A DNA stretch of 64,000 bases from Rhodospirillales bacterium (GCA_016699855.1 CP064988.1:3438501-3502500); one strand, 5' to 3'. Shown: positions 1 to 8,694, numbered from the stretch's first letter. Notes: generated from the letters alone by a model not told the origin. Translations and numbers: made by a program.

Positions 1-79
1 GCCGGTCCGCGAGCGTCGACTTGCCGTGGTCGATATGCGCCACGATCGAGAAATTGCGGATCTTCGAGAGGTCGGTCAT
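1..79 (-). CDS. lepA: Elongation factor 4 (LepA), 5' end only
   Basis: The first 26 codons of a minus-strand gene run off the left edge. They read MTDLSKIRNFSIVAHIDHGK followed by STLADR, the G1/P-loop (AHIDHGKST) of the LepA translational GTPase. LepA acts on the ribosome and promotes back-translocation. The GTP-binding start is nearly invariant in LepA, so the assignment is firm although only about 4% of the protein is visible. The 186 bases up to pheT hold no gene; an A/T-richer stretch near 170-205 could carry its promoter, but no clear -35/-10 pair was found. Confidence 0.93.
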   Translation of the reverse strand, partial: MTDLSKIRNFSIVAHIDHGKSTLADR

Positions 80-265
80 TCGACAGTTGGCGTCCGGGTT
101 GGCGCGGGGCGGTGCCGGTAGATAGAGGCACGGACCGCGTCGCGCAATGCGCGCCGCGGCGAGCCGCCCGAATTTATCCTAAGTCATTGGAACATAACGC
201 GAAAGTCGGTTGGCGCGACGGCGGTCCCGGTGCCGGCCAAAGGCGACGACCGGGCGCCGACATGG

Positions 266-2668
266 TCAGCCGCGTAGCGTTCCACCCGTCTGCTTCGCGA
301 TCTGCGCCACGACCTTGGCGCAGATCGCCTCGATCTCGGCGTCGGTCAGGGTCTTCTCGACCGGCTGGATGACGACCGACAGGGCCACCGACTTGCGGCC
401 GTCGGCGACGCCTTTGCCGGCGTAGACGTCGAACACCTGCGCCGCCGTGATCATCGCCCGGTCGGCGGCGCGCGCGGCGCGCGCAAGGTTCTCCGACGCG
501 ACGCCGGCGTCGACGACGAAGGCGAAATCGCGTTCGACCGGCTGGAACGGCGATAGCTTCAAGGCCGGTCGCGTCTTCGTCGCCTTGGCCCGCACCGGAG
601 GCGCCGCGTCGAGGAACACCTCGAACGCCGCCGCCGGGCCGCGCAGGTCGAGCCGCGCGAGGACGTCGGGGTGGACCTCGCCGAAGTACGCGAGCGGCCG
701 GTCGCCCAGCACCAGCGCGCCGGAGCGGCCGGGATGGTACCAGCCCGGCGCCTTGGTCTGGGTGACGAGGTTGTCGACCGGCGCGCCGATCGCCGCGAGC
801 GCCGCCAGCGCGTCGGCCTTGACGTCGAAGGCGTCGACGCCACGCTCGGCGCCGGACCAGTGGCGCGGCGCGCCCCGGCCGTAGCGCACGCCGGCCGCGA
901 CCCATCGCTGGCCGGTCGGCGTGGCGTCCTTGTACTGGGGGCCGACCTCGAACAACGCCGGATCGCGCAGGCCGCGCGCGTCGTTGCGGCCGCAGGCCTG
1001 CAGCAGGTTGGGCAGGATCGACGGACGCATGACGGCGAGGTCGGAGGCGATCGGGTTCAACAGCTTCAGGTCGGGCCCGACGCCACCGAACGCGCCGGCC
1101 AGCGCCTCGTCCATGAACGACCAGCTCATCGCCTCCGTCAGTCCGCGCGCCGCCAGCGCGCGCCGCGCGAAGGGCACGCGCCGCTGCTCGGTCGTGCGCA
1201 CCGGCCGCGACACCGAGGAGTCGCGCGGCATCGAGACGGCATCGAGGCCGTCATAGCCGTGGACGCGTACGATTTCCTCGACCAGATCGGCCTCGCCGAC
1301 GATGTCCGGCCGCCATGACGGCACCGCCACCGTCCACGGTCCGCCGCCGCCGCCCACGGTGAACCCCAGCTTCGCGAGGATGTCCTTCTGCGCCGCCGCG
1401 GGCACATCGATGCCGGCGAGCGTGCGGACGCGGTCGGGGCGAAGCGTGTACTCGCGCTGCCACGCGGGCATCGCGCCGCTCGACACCAGCTCGCTGGCTT
1501 CGCCGCCGCAGAGCTGGAGGATCAGGCGCGCGGCCACCTCGGCGCCCCACCACACCGAGTCGGGATCGATGCCGCGCTCGAAGCGGTAGCGGGCGTCGGA
1601 GTTGATGCCGAGCCGGCGGCCGGTGGCGGCCACGGAGATCGGATCGAAATAGGCGACCTCGAGGAACACCTCCGTGGTCGCCTCGGAGACGCCGGTCTCC
1701 TCGCCGCCCATGACGCCGCCGATGCCGTGCACGGCCTTCGCATCGGCGATCACGGCGATGGACCCGTCGAGTTCGTAGGTCCGCCCGTCGAGCGCCACGA
1801 TCGATTCGCCCGCCCGCGCGCGGCGCATGACGAGATCGCCCGCCAGCTTGCCGGCGTCGAACACGTGCAGCGGCCGCCCGAGGTCGAACGTGGCGAGGTT
1901 GGTGATGTCGACCAGCGCCGAGATCGGCCGCAGGCCGATGTCGCGCAGCCGCTTCTGCAGCCAGGCCGGGCTGGGGCCGTTGCGCACGCCGCGGAAATGG
2001 CGGCCGACCACGATCGGGCAGCTCTTGAGCGCCGCTTCGCCGCCGTCGTGCGTCCATCGGATCGGGCTGGCGTAGGTGCCGGGCACCTTCGCGAAATCCG
2101 GCGCCTTGCGGCGGCCGACGCCGGCCGCCTCGAGATCGCGCGCCACGCCGAGCACGCCCAGCGCGTCGCCACGGTTTGGCGTCACCTTGATCTCGAACAC
2201 GGGGTCGTCGAGCCCGAGGACCGACGCCGCGGGCAAACCGATCGGGGTGTCGGCCGGTAGGTCGATGATGCCGTCGTGCGAGTCGCTGAGCTGGAGTTCG
2301 CGCTCCGAGCACAGCATGCCGTCGCTGGCCTCGCCCCGGATCTTGCCCGGCTTGAGATCGAGCCCGGTGCCGGGGATATGCGTGCCCGGCGGCGCGAACA
2401 CGCCCTTCATGCCCGTGCGCGCGTTGGGCGCGCCGCACACGACCTGGACGATCCCCTTGCCGGTGTCGACCTTGCAGACGCGCAGCTTGTCGGCGTTGGG
2501 ATGCTGGATCGCCTCGACCACGTGGGCGGTGATGAAGCCGTCGAGCTTCGCCGCGCGGTCGTCGACGCCTTCGACCTCGAGGCCGAGCATGGTCAGGCGC
2601 TGGCGCAGCTCGTCGACCGTCGCGCCGGTCTCGAGGTGCTCGCGCAACCAGGACAGCGTGAACTTCAT
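266..2668 (-). CDS. pheT: Phenylalanine-tRNA ligase beta subunit
   Basis: An 800-residue protein, the usual length for bacterial PheT. It forms the alpha2-beta2 synthetase that charges tRNA-Phe. The N-terminal start MKFTLSWLREHL is typical, followed by the tRNA-binding EMAP-like domain (residues about 40-155), the B3/B4 editing region with GIGGVMGGE, the B5 domain, a catalytic-like core, and a C-terminal anticodon-binding fold ending in the conserved segment with RDFAFVVD and KSVALSVVIQP. The start was chosen because this ATG overlaps the pheS stop by four bases (ATGA), the normal translational coupling of pheST. An upstream extension in the same frame runs through pheS and is not real. Confidence 0.97.
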   Translation of the reverse strand: MKFTLSWLREHLETGATVDELRQRLTMLGLEVEGVDDRAAKLDGFITAHVVEAIQHPNADKLRVCKVDTGKGIVQVVCGAPNARTGMKGVFAPPGTHIPGTGLDLKPGKIRGEASDGMLCSERELQLSDSHDGIIDLPADTPIGLPAASVLGLDDPVFEIKVTPNRGDALGVLGVARDLEAAGVGRRKAPDFAKVPGTYASPIRWTHDGGEAALKSCPIVVGRHFRGVRNGPSPAWLQKRLRDIGLRPISALVDITNLATFDLGRPLHVFDAGKLAGDLVMRRARAGESIVALDGRTYELDGSIAVIADAKAVHGIGGVMGGEETGVSEATTEVFLEVAYFDPISVAATGRRLGINSDARYRFERGIDPDSVWWGAEVAARLILQLCGGEASELVSSGAMPAWQREYTLRPDRVRTLAGIDVPAAAQKDILAKLGFTVGGGGGPWTVAVPSWRPDIVGEADLVEEIVRVHGYDGLDAVSMPRDSSVSRPVRTTEQRRVPFARRALAARGLTEAMSWSFMDEALAGAFGGVGPDLKLLNPIASDLAVMRPSILPNLLQACGRNDARGLRDPALFEVGPQYKDATPTGQRWVAAGVRYGRGAPRHWSGAERGVDAFDVKADALAALAAIGAPVDNLVTQTKAPGWYHPGRSGALVLGDRPLAYFGEVHPDVLARLDLRGPAAAFEVFLDAAPPVRAKATKTRPALKLSPFQPVERDFAFVVDAGVASENLARAARAADRAMITAAQVFDVYAGKGVADGRKSVALSVVIQPVEKTLTDAEIEAICAKVVAQIAKQTGGTLRG

Positions 2669-3768
2669 CGGCTGAGCCCTCCCGTCAGACTCGGGACGTC
2701 GAGCGCCGAGAAGCCGTAGTGGCGCAGCCAGCGCAGATCCGAATCGTAGAAGGTTCGCAGATCCGGGATCCCGTACTTCAGCATCGCCACGCGCTCGATG
2801 CCCATGCCGAAGGCGAAGCCCTGGTAGATATCGGGGTCGATGCCGCAGTTGCGCAGCACGTTGGGGTGCACCATGCCGCTGCCGAGGATCTCGAGCCACG
2901 AATCGCCCGCGCCGATGCGCAGCTCGCCGCCTTTCCAGGAGCATCCGATGTCGACCTCGGCCGACGGCTCTGTGAACGGGAAGTAGGACGGCCGGAAGCG
3001 GATCGGCACGTCGTCGACCTCGAAGAACGCGCGGCAGAAATCGCGCAGGCAGCCCTTGAGATGGCCCATGTGCGTGGCGCGGTCGATCACCAGCCCCTCG
3101 ACCTGGTGGAACATCGGCGTGTGGGTCTGGTCGCTGTCGACGCGGAAGGTGCGGCCCGGCACGATGACGCGCAGCGATTTGCCCTCGGCCAGCGATTTCT
3201 GCACGCCCTTGTCGAGCATGGTGCGGGCCTGGACGGGCGAGGTGTGCGTGCGGAGCACGGTCGGCGTGCCGTCGGCGCGCGGCGGCAGGTAGAACGTGTC
3301 CTGCATCTGGCGCGCGGGATGGTCCGGCGGGATGTTGAGCGCCGTGAAATTGTGCCAGTCGTCCTCGATGTCCGGGCCCTCGGCCCACACGAAGCCCATC
3401 TCGCCGAAGATCGCGCAGATCTCGTCGATGGTCTGGCCGATCGGGTGCAGCGAGCCCGCGCGTTCCGGTCGGGCCGGCAGGCTGACGTCGATGCGTTCGG
3501 CCTCTAGGCGGGCGGTCAAGGCCGCGCCGTCGAGCGTGGTCTTGCGCGCTGCCAGCGCCGACTCGATCTCGTCGCGCAGCGCGTTGATGGTGGCGCCGAA
3601 CGATTTGCGCTGGTCCGGCGGCAGGGCGCCCAGGGTCTTCATCTGGCCGGTGACGCGCCCGCTCTTGCCCAGCGCGGCGACGCGCACCGCGTCGAGCGCG
3701 CGTGGGTCCGCGGCGGCCGCGATCGCCGCCAGCGTCTCGTCCCGGATGACCGACAACTCGTCCATCAC
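2665..3768 (-). CDS. pheS: Phenylalanine-tRNA ligase alpha subunit
   Basis: A 367-residue catalytic alpha subunit of phenylalanyl-tRNA synthetase. A coiled-coil N-terminal arm (residues about 1-90) is followed by the class II core: HPIGQTIDEICAIFGEMGF, motif 2 region RTHTSPVQARTM, and motif 3 with GFAFGMGIERVAMLKYGIPD. It lies between rplT and pheT and overlaps pheT by four bases. A strong intrinsic terminator lies just upstream, between rplT and this gene, so pheST expression probably depends on readthrough or on its own promoter. The start could be either of two adjacent ATG codons. Confidence 0.97.
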   Translation of the reverse strand: MMDELSVIRDETLAAIAAAADPRALDAVRVAALGKSGRVTGQMKTLGALPPDQRKSFGATINALRDEIESALAARKTTLDGAALTARLEAERIDVSLPARPERAGSLHPIGQTIDEICAIFGEMGFVWAEGPDIEDDWHNFTALNIPPDHPARQMQDTFYLPPRADGTPTVLRTHTSPVQARTMLDKGVQKSLAEGKSLRVIVPGRTFRVDSDQTHTPMFHQVEGLVIDRATHMGHLKGCLRDFCRAFFEVDDVPIRFRPSYFPFTEPSAEVDIGCSWKGGELRIGAGDSWLEILGSGMVHPNVLRNCGIDPDIYQGFAFGMGIERVAMLKYGIPDLRTFYDSDLRWLRHYGFSALDVPSLTGGLSR

Positions 3769-3806
3769 CGTCCCTCCCGGCGCCGCAAGTGGCGTCGTCG
3801 CATGCG

Positions 3807-3835
3807 AAAAAGGGAGCGCGGTGGCCCGCGCTCCC
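3807..3835 (-). terminator. Intrinsic terminator between rplT and pheS
   Basis: A 9-bp perfect stem (GGGAGCGCG / CGCGCTCCC) with a 6-base loop is followed on the minus strand by five T residues. It sits about 47 bases after the rplT stop and about 40 bases before the pheS start, so it can end the rpmI-rplT transcript. Because pheST lies directly downstream it could also act as an attenuator of readthrough. No leader peptide rich in Phe codons was seen. Confidence 0.75.
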
Positions 3836-3881
3836 CTCGATCGATATGCACGTCCGCCGGCGTCTCCGCCGGACGGCCGGA

Positions 3882-4238
3882 CTACTTCAGAGCGGCGCGG
3901 GCCTGGTCGACCAACGCCTTGAACGACGCCGTGTCCTGCGCGGCGATGTCGGCCATGACCTTGCGGTCGACCTCGATGCCGGCCTTGGCGACGCCGTTCA
4001 TGAACTGCGAATAGGTCAGGCCGTGCTCGCGCACGGCGGCGTTGATGCGCTGGATCCAGAGCGCGCGGAAATTCCGCTTTTTGACGCGCCGGTCGCGGTA
4101 CGCGTATTGAAGGCCCTTCTCGACCTTCTCGATGGCGGTCCGGAACGTGTTCTTGGCGCGGCCCCGGTAGCCCTTGGCGAGCTTGAGGACCTTCTTGTGA
4201 CGGGCGTGCGCGGTGACGCCCCGTTTGACGCGGGCCAT
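3882..4238 (-). CDS. rplT: Large ribosomal subunit protein bL20
   Basis: A 118-residue basic protein, the standard L20 length, starting MARVKRGVTAHARHKK and containing the conserved AKGYRGRAKNTFRTA and RRVKKRNFRALWIQRINAA segments. L20 is an early assembly protein of the 50S subunit and in many bacteria represses its own operon by binding the mRNA leader. It lies 15 bases downstream of rpmI, the usual order. The normal upstream neighbour infC is not adjacent here. Confidence 0.98.
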   Translation of the reverse strand: MARVKRGVTAHARHKKVLKLAKGYRGRAKNTFRTAIEKVEKGLQYAYRDRRVKKRNFRALWIQRINAAVREHGLTYSQFMNGVAKAGIEVDRKVMADIAAQDTASFKALVDQARAALK

Positions 4239-4253
4239 GGCTTTCGCTCTCCG

Positions 4254-4457
4254 TCAGCGGGCGTTGGGCAGAAAGAAACGCTTGATCTTCACCTCGTCAC
4301 CGTGGGAGGCGATCACCGTGCCGGTGGCCTGCCGCAGGAAGCGGTTGCCGCGTTTGCTCATGCCGTGACGTTTGCCGGCGACGGGAAGCTTCACCTTACC
4401 CGTGGCCGTGAGCCGGAAGCGCTTCTTGGCGCCGCTCTTGGTCTTCAGTTTGGGCAT
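4254..4457 (-). CDS. rpmI: Large ribosomal subunit protein bL35
   Basis: A 67-residue protein starting MPKLKTKSGAKKRF and containing GKRHGMSKR, the hallmarks of L35. The start at 4457 matches the family. A second ATG two codons upstream (MKMPKLK) is possible but unusual. It is the first gene of the rpmI-rplT unit, with a promoter about 120 bases upstream and a structured leader between them. Confidence 0.97.
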   Translation of the reverse strand: MPKLKTKSGAKKRFRLTATGKVKLPVAGKRHGMSKRGNRFLRQATGTVIASHGDEVKIKRFFLPNAR

Positions 4458-4480
4458 TTTCATCCTCGTATCAAAGTCTT

Positions 4481-4517
4481 GGCGCCTGTGAAGGCGCCGC
4501 CGACGAACCGTCGGCGG
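4481..4517 (-). promoter_or_regulatory. Structured 5' leader of rpmI-rplT (two overlapping hairpins)
   Basis: In the rpmI leader, two hairpins can form. One has an 8-bp stem (CCGCCGAC / GTCGGCGG, loop GGTTC in transcript sense) and the other a 6-bp GGCGCC stem with a 6-base loop. Their arms share two bases at 4497-4498. The layout suits r-protein feedback control, which is known for L20 in other bacteria. No match to a specific published leader motif could be tested here. Confidence 0.4.
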
Positions 4518-4575
4518 GATGTCTCGGGACCGCCATGGCATGCCCTGTACGCCAGGCCGCCCGAAAGGACGCGGG

Positions 4576-4604
4576 GTTATACAGAGCGGTTCCGGCGGAG
4601 GCAA
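4576..4604 (-). promoter_or_regulatory. Predicted sigma-70 promoter of rpmI-rplT
   Basis: On the minus strand TTGCCT (4604-4599) and TATAAC (4581-4576) are separated by exactly 17 bases. Transcription would begin near 4569 and leave a leader of about 110 bases ahead of rpmI. A local promoter here fits the absence of infC immediately upstream and the divergent gene on the other side. Confidence 0.6.
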
Positions 4605-4721
4605 GCGAGCGACGCCGTCCGGCGCTGGATTCGCCGCCGTCACGAGGATACGACGGAAGCGTATTGCGGCGCTGCCGGCCTGCGGCCGCGTGCGCGGTGG
4701 AATGTGTCAACGGAGGGCGTG

Positions 4722-5492
4722 ATGACGCAAGGATATGTCGCGTTGGTGACCGGCGCGGGTTCCGGCATCGGGCGTGCGACGGCGCTGCGCTTCCTCGCCG
4801 CCGGCGCCTCCGTCGTGGCGACCGATCTCAACGCCGTCGGGCTGGCCGAGACCGCGCGTCAGGTCGATTCGCCCGCCCGGATGCGGACGCTGGTACAGGA
4901 CGTCACCGCCGACGACGCGCCGCGCCAGGCGGTCGATCTCGCGGTGGCCGAGTTCGGGGGGCTCGATTGGGTCGTGACGAACGCCGGGATCGGCGGCGCC
5001 AAGCCGATGCATGAGACCGAGGACGCCGATTTCGACCGGTTCATGAACGTCAATGTGCGCAGCGTGTTCCGCTACGCCCGCGAATCGCTGCGGATCCTGA
5101 AGCCCGGCCGCGGCAGCATCGTCCATGTCGCCTCGATCTACGGCATCCTCGGGTATCCGGGATCGTCGTCCTACTCGGCGAGCAAAGCCGCCGTGATCGG
5201 CATCACGCACCAGATGGCGGCCGACTACGGGCCGCTGGGCATCCGCGTCAACGCCGTCGCGCCGGGGGTGATCGAGACGGGGATGACGCGGGACCGGGTG
5301 CGCGACAGTCCGCGCTTCAAGGCCCTGATGATCGACACCACGCCCTATACCCGGACCGGCCAGCCGGAGGACATCGCCAACGCGATCAACTTCCTATGCT
5401 CGGACCAGGCCGAGTTCATCAACGGCCACGTGCTGACGGTGGACGGCGGCTGGAGCGTCACCAACCACATCGCCGGCGCGCCACCCGCATGA
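4722..5492 (+). CDS. SDR-family NAD(P)-dependent oxidoreductase
   Basis: A 256-residue classical short-chain dehydrogenase/reductase. The cofactor motif TGAGSGIG lies at residues about 9-16, NAG is in TNAGIGG, and the catalytic Ser-Tyr-Lys appears in VASIYGILGYPGSSSYSASK. The C-terminus has the usual VDGGWSVTN. An Asp at the end of beta strand 2 (VATDLN) favours NAD over NADP. The ATG at 4722 follows a good ribosome site (GGAGGG); the frame is open far upstream but only this start gives a normal SDR. Substrate cannot be told from sequence. It is a lone plus-strand gene beside the amino-acid and acyl-CoA genes that follow. Confidence 0.88.
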   Translation: MTQGYVALVTGAGSGIGRATALRFLAAGASVVATDLNAVGLAETARQVDSPARMRTLVQDVTADDAPRQAVDLAVAEFGGLDWVVTNAGIGGAKPMHETEDADFDRFMNVNVRSVFRYARESLRILKPGRGSIVHVASIYGILGYPGSSSYSASKAAVIGITHQMAADYGPLGIRVNAVAPGVIETGMTRDRVRDSPRFKALMIDTTPYTRTGQPEDIANAINFLCSDQAEFINGHVLTVDGGWSVTNHIAGAPPA

Positions 5493-5508
5493 GCGCTCGC
5501 GGGCGGCG

Positions 5509-6534
5509 CTATTCCAGCGAGAAGCCCCATTTGAGCGGATCGTCGGCCTCGAAGCGGAACACGCTCTCGCCCGTGTAGTAGGCCTCGCCGGCCACCTCCA
5601 CGACGACGGCGCGATGGCGTCCCGCCTTGGTGTCGCGCAGCACGCGGCCCTCGAAGCGGGCGCCGGTGACGCTCTCGTAGACGCAGACGTCGCCGACCGC
5701 GCTCTGGCGGCGCGCCACCTGCACCGCGAGACGGGCCGTGACGCCGCTGCCGGTGGGGCTGCGGTCGACCTGCCGTCCCGCGAACACGCAGACGTTGCGG
5801 CTGGGACCGGGCCAGCCGCCCGGTCCCAGCGCGCCGACGCCGCCATCGGTCAGGATGGCGCCATAGATGAACGCGAGCGCGGCGTCGTCGGGGTGTTCCA
5901 GGCGGATGTTGGCGCGCGCCGCCTCGGCGATCTCCTCGCCGGCGTCGACGAGATGGCGCAGCGGCGACGTGCGCACGTCCAGCCCGATCGTCCCGACGTC
6001 GGCGATGGCGTAGAACGCTCCGCCGTAGCCGATGTCGACGGTCAGGGGACCCCAGGTGCGGGTCGGCACGATGGCGTCGAGCGCGAAGGCGAAGGCCGGC
6101 ACGCTCTCGAACCGGGCGCGCCCGGCGCGGCCGTCGCGGACCTCGACATGCGCGGTGACCAGCCCGCAGGGGCATTGCAGGCGCACGACCGTCACCGGCT
6201 CGACGGGCGCCACGCGGCCGGTGTCGACGGCCCAGCGCGCGAGCGCGAGCGTGGCGTGGCCGCACATCGTGCTGTAGCCGTCGTTGTGCGTGAACAGCAC
6301 GGCGAGATCCGCTTCCGGATCGTCGGGCTCGACGAGGATGGCGCCGTACATGCCGGCGTGGCCGCGCGGCTCCAGCATCAGCGCCTTGCGAAGGTGGTCG
6401 TGGCTCTCCCGTACCTCGCGCCGCTTGCCCATCAGGGTGGGGCTCGCGAGGGTCGGCCAGCCTTCGACGACGATGCGCGTAGGCTCGCCGCCGGTGTGCA
6501 TGTCGATCGTGCGCAGGACGGTGGCGGCGCCCAT
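5509..6534 (-). CDS. Proline racemase family; probable trans-3-hydroxy-L-proline dehydratase
   Basis: A 341-residue member of the proline racemase / hydroxyproline epimerase fold. The first catalytic position keeps its Cys (C91 in STMCGHATLAL). The second active-site position is Thr261 in DRSPTGSGVTAR, where racemases and epimerases have Cys. A Cys/Thr pair is the signature of trans-3-hydroxy-L-proline dehydratases, which make delta-1-pyrroline-2-carboxylate, so dehydratase rather than racemase is inferred. The start ATG overlaps the stop of the upstream acyl-CoA dehydrogenase by one base (TGATG), showing translational coupling. The enzyme is cytoplasmic and has no signal peptide. Confidence 0.85.
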   Translation of the reverse strand: MGAATVLRTIDMHTGGEPTRIVVEGWPTLASPTLMGKRREVRESHDHLRKALMLEPRGHAGMYGAILVEPDDPEADLAVLFTHNDGYSTMCGHATLALARWAVDTGRVAPVEPVTVVRLQCPCGLVTAHVEVRDGRAGRARFESVPAFAFALDAIVPTRTWGPLTVDIGYGGAFYAIADVGTIGLDVRTSPLRHLVDAGEEIAEAARANIRLEHPDDAALAFIYGAILTDGGVGALGPGGWPGPSRNVCVFAGRQVDRSPTGSGVTARLAVQVARRQSAVGDVCVYESVTGARFEGRVLRDTKAGRHRAVVVEVAGEAYYTGESVFRFEADDPLKWGFSLE

Positions 6535-7700
6535 CAGACGCCGAACCGCGCCATCAGCACCTGGCCGAGGCGTTCGTTCTGGATCTCGGTCGAGCCGTCG
6601 GTGTAGCAGGCGATCTTGGCGCAGGAGAGGTGGCGCATCAGCGGATAGTCGGCGCGCAGGCCGTTGGCGCCCATCGCCTGCACGCAGGCAGCGATGTGGG
6701 CGACCGTCCTGTCGCCGGCGAACTTCTTGGCGTGCGCCGCCGCCTCCTGGGCGTCGGCGCCGGCATCGATCAGCCGCGCCGCCCGGTAGGTCAGCAGCCG
6801 CATCGCCTCCAAGTCGTTGAGCGCGTCGACCATCGACCAGCGCTGGCCCTGGAAATCCATCACCTTGCCGCCGAACAGCGGCCGCCCGGCGCCATACTTC
6901 ACGGCGGTCGCGATCGAGGCCTCGAGCATGCCGCAGCACATCGCCGCGACATAGGTGCGCGCGCCGTTGATCCCCGCGAGCGCCATCTTGAACGCCTGGC
7001 CGGGTGGGGCGATCAACGCGTCTTCCGGCGCGACGTAGCCCTCTAGGCGGAAGCCGCCGGCGCCGATGGCGTGTCCGCCATGCAGCTCGAAAGCCGGTTC
7101 GCGGACGAAACCCGGCCGGTCGGCCTCGACAACGAAGCAGGCGATGCCGCGGTGGCCGAGCGACGGGTCCGTCTGCGCGTAGATCTGGCTCATGCCGCAA
7201 TTGGCGGCGTTGGTGATCCACGCCTTGGCGCCGTCGATCCGCCAGCCGCCGTCGACGCGGCGCGCCGAGGTCCGGATCGACGCGAAATCGCTGCCGACCC
7301 AGGGTTCGGTGAGGCCGGCGCAGCCGATGACCTCGCCGGTCAGCATGCGCGGCAGCAGGCGCGCGACGATCGACGGCTGCCCGTCGCGCGCGAACCGGGT
7401 CAGCGCGTTGTGGTGGTTGATCAACGAGAACGCGAAACCCATGTCGTGGCGCGAGATCTCCTCGACCGCGCGCATCTTGCAGGAGAACGGCAGCCCCTGG
7501 CCGCCATGGCGCGGATCGAGCTCAAGCGTGTGCAGGCCCGCGGCGCAGGCGGCGCGCAGCGTCTCGACCGGCTGTCTGCGCTCGTACTCCCAGCTCTTGG
7601 CGTTGGGCGCCACGTGCGCCGCGGCGAACGTCGCCGCGCGGGCGATGGCGTCGCGCGCGGAGGCGGACAGCGTGGAGTCGAACTCGGCGGTGAGGGTCAT
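6534..7700 (-). CDS. Acyl-CoA dehydrogenase family protein
   Basis: A 388-residue flavoprotein of the acyl-CoA dehydrogenase family. It shows the FAD-binding block with GLTEPWVGSDFASIRTSA (residues about 133-150), a middle beta domain with KAWITNAANC, and the C-terminal helix with YTDGSTEIQNERLG. In ordinary members the catalytic base is Glu in an EGTSEIQ context; here the aligned residue is Asp368. That makes the exact reaction uncertain. It is translationally coupled to the hydroxyproline dehydratase-like gene downstream, so the two may share a catabolic role, although hydroxyproline breakdown has no obvious need for this enzyme. Confidence 0.85.
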   Translation of the reverse strand: MTLTAEFDSTLSASARDAIARAATFAAAHVAPNAKSWEYERRQPVETLRAACAAGLHTLELDPRHGGQGLPFSCKMRAVEEISRHDMGFAFSLINHHNALTRFARDGQPSIVARLLPRMLTGEVIGCAGLTEPWVGSDFASIRTSARRVDGGWRIDGAKAWITNAANCGMSQIYAQTDPSLGHRGIACFVVEADRPGFVREPAFELHGGHAIGAGGFRLEGYVAPEDALIAPPGQAFKMALAGINGARTYVAAMCCGMLEASIATAVKYGAGRPLFGGKVMDFQGQRWSMVDALNDLEAMRLLTYRAARLIDAGADAQEAAAHAKKFAGDRTVAHIAACVQAMGANGLRADYPLMRHLSCAKIACYTDGSTEIQNERLGQVLMARFGV

Positions 7701-7752
7701 GCCGCAACGCTAGCAACCTGCACCGCCATGGCGCAACATCGGCGCGGGCTGT

Positions 7753-8643
7753 TTGGAGCGTCGTATAGTCGTGGTCTCACTTGGACGTCGCAGAACGCTG
7801 ATCGGCGCGATGGCGTGGCCGGCGGTGGCGGCCTATGCGCGGGGTGACGGACCTCAGGACGCCGAGCGCGGGGAGCTGCGCGAACAGCGCTGGCATATTC
7901 CGACCACCGACGGCTCGGGACGCTCGATGCGGGCGACCGTGTTCAGACCGCCCGGCGGGGCGCCCGCTCCGCTGGTCGTCGTCAACCACGGCTCGCGGGT
8001 CTCGGGCAACGCGACGATGCCCGTGCCGCGCTTCTCGGCGGCCGCGGGCTGGTTCGTGCGCCGCGGCTGCGTCGTGGTGGTTCCGTTGCGGCGCGGCTAC
8101 GGCGAGACCGGCGGGCGCTGGAACGAGTCGTACGGGCATTGCGAAAACGCCGATTTCCACCGCGCCGGGCTCGAAGCCGCGCGCGACATCGAGGCGGCGG
8201 TCGCCTACATGCGCGCCCAGCCTTTCGTGCGGACGCCGGGGACCATCGTCGTGGGCCAGTCCGCCGGCGGCTGGGGGTCGCTGGCGGTCGCCAGCCGCAA
8301 TCCAGCGGACATCCCGGCGATCGTCAATTTCGCCGGTGGACGTGGCGGACGCCGAGGCGACGTCGCAAATGTGAACTGCTCGCCCGACAAGCTGGTCGCC
8401 GGCGCGGCCGCGTACGGACGGACCGCCCGCGTGCCGACCCTGTGGATATACACCGTCAACGACACGTACTTCGATCCGGGGCTGAGCCGGCGTATGGCCG
8501 ATGCGTACCGCGCCGCCGGCGGGAACGTCGACTACCGGCTTTTGCCGGCGTTCGGCAGGGACGGGCACTCGTTGTTCGGGGCCGCGGATGGCGTGCCGGT
8601 CTGGTCTGCCCACCTCGGACCGTTTCTGGATCGTTTCCGTTGA
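7753..8643 (+). CDS. Secreted alpha/beta hydrolase (dienelactone-hydrolase-like)
   Basis: A 296-residue alpha/beta-hydrolase fold protein. The nucleophile elbow GQSAGG places Ser170 as catalytic; VVVNHGSR forms the oxyanion-side strand, and a late Asp (VNDTYFDP) and His (GRDGHSLFG) can complete the triad. The N-terminus contains GRRRTLIGAMAWPAVAAYA, resembling a Tat or Sec signal, so the protein is probably exported. The start is non-ATG: TTG at 7753 or GTG at 7771 are both plausible, and the second would place the Arg-rich signal right at the N-terminus. The gene lies just before the glycan cluster but shows no clear link to it. Confidence 0.75.
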   Translation: MERRIVVVSLGRRRTLIGAMAWPAVAAYARGDGPQDAERGELREQRWHIPTTDGSGRSMRATVFRPPGGAPAPLVVVNHGSRVSGNATMPVPRFSAAAGWFVRRGCVVVVPLRRGYGETGGRWNESYGHCENADFHRAGLEAARDIEAAVAYMRAQPFVRTPGTIVVGQSAGGWGSLAVASRNPADIPAIVNFAGGRGGRRGDVANVNCSPDKLVAGAAAYGRTARVPTLWIYTVNDTYFDPGLSRRMADAYRAAGGNVDYRLLPAFGRDGHSLFGAADGVPVWSAHLGPFLDRFR

Positions 8644-8694
8644 GCGGTTTTTCAGGCAGAAGGTGCCTGCGGTGGGGCGGATCCGGAGCGGCTG

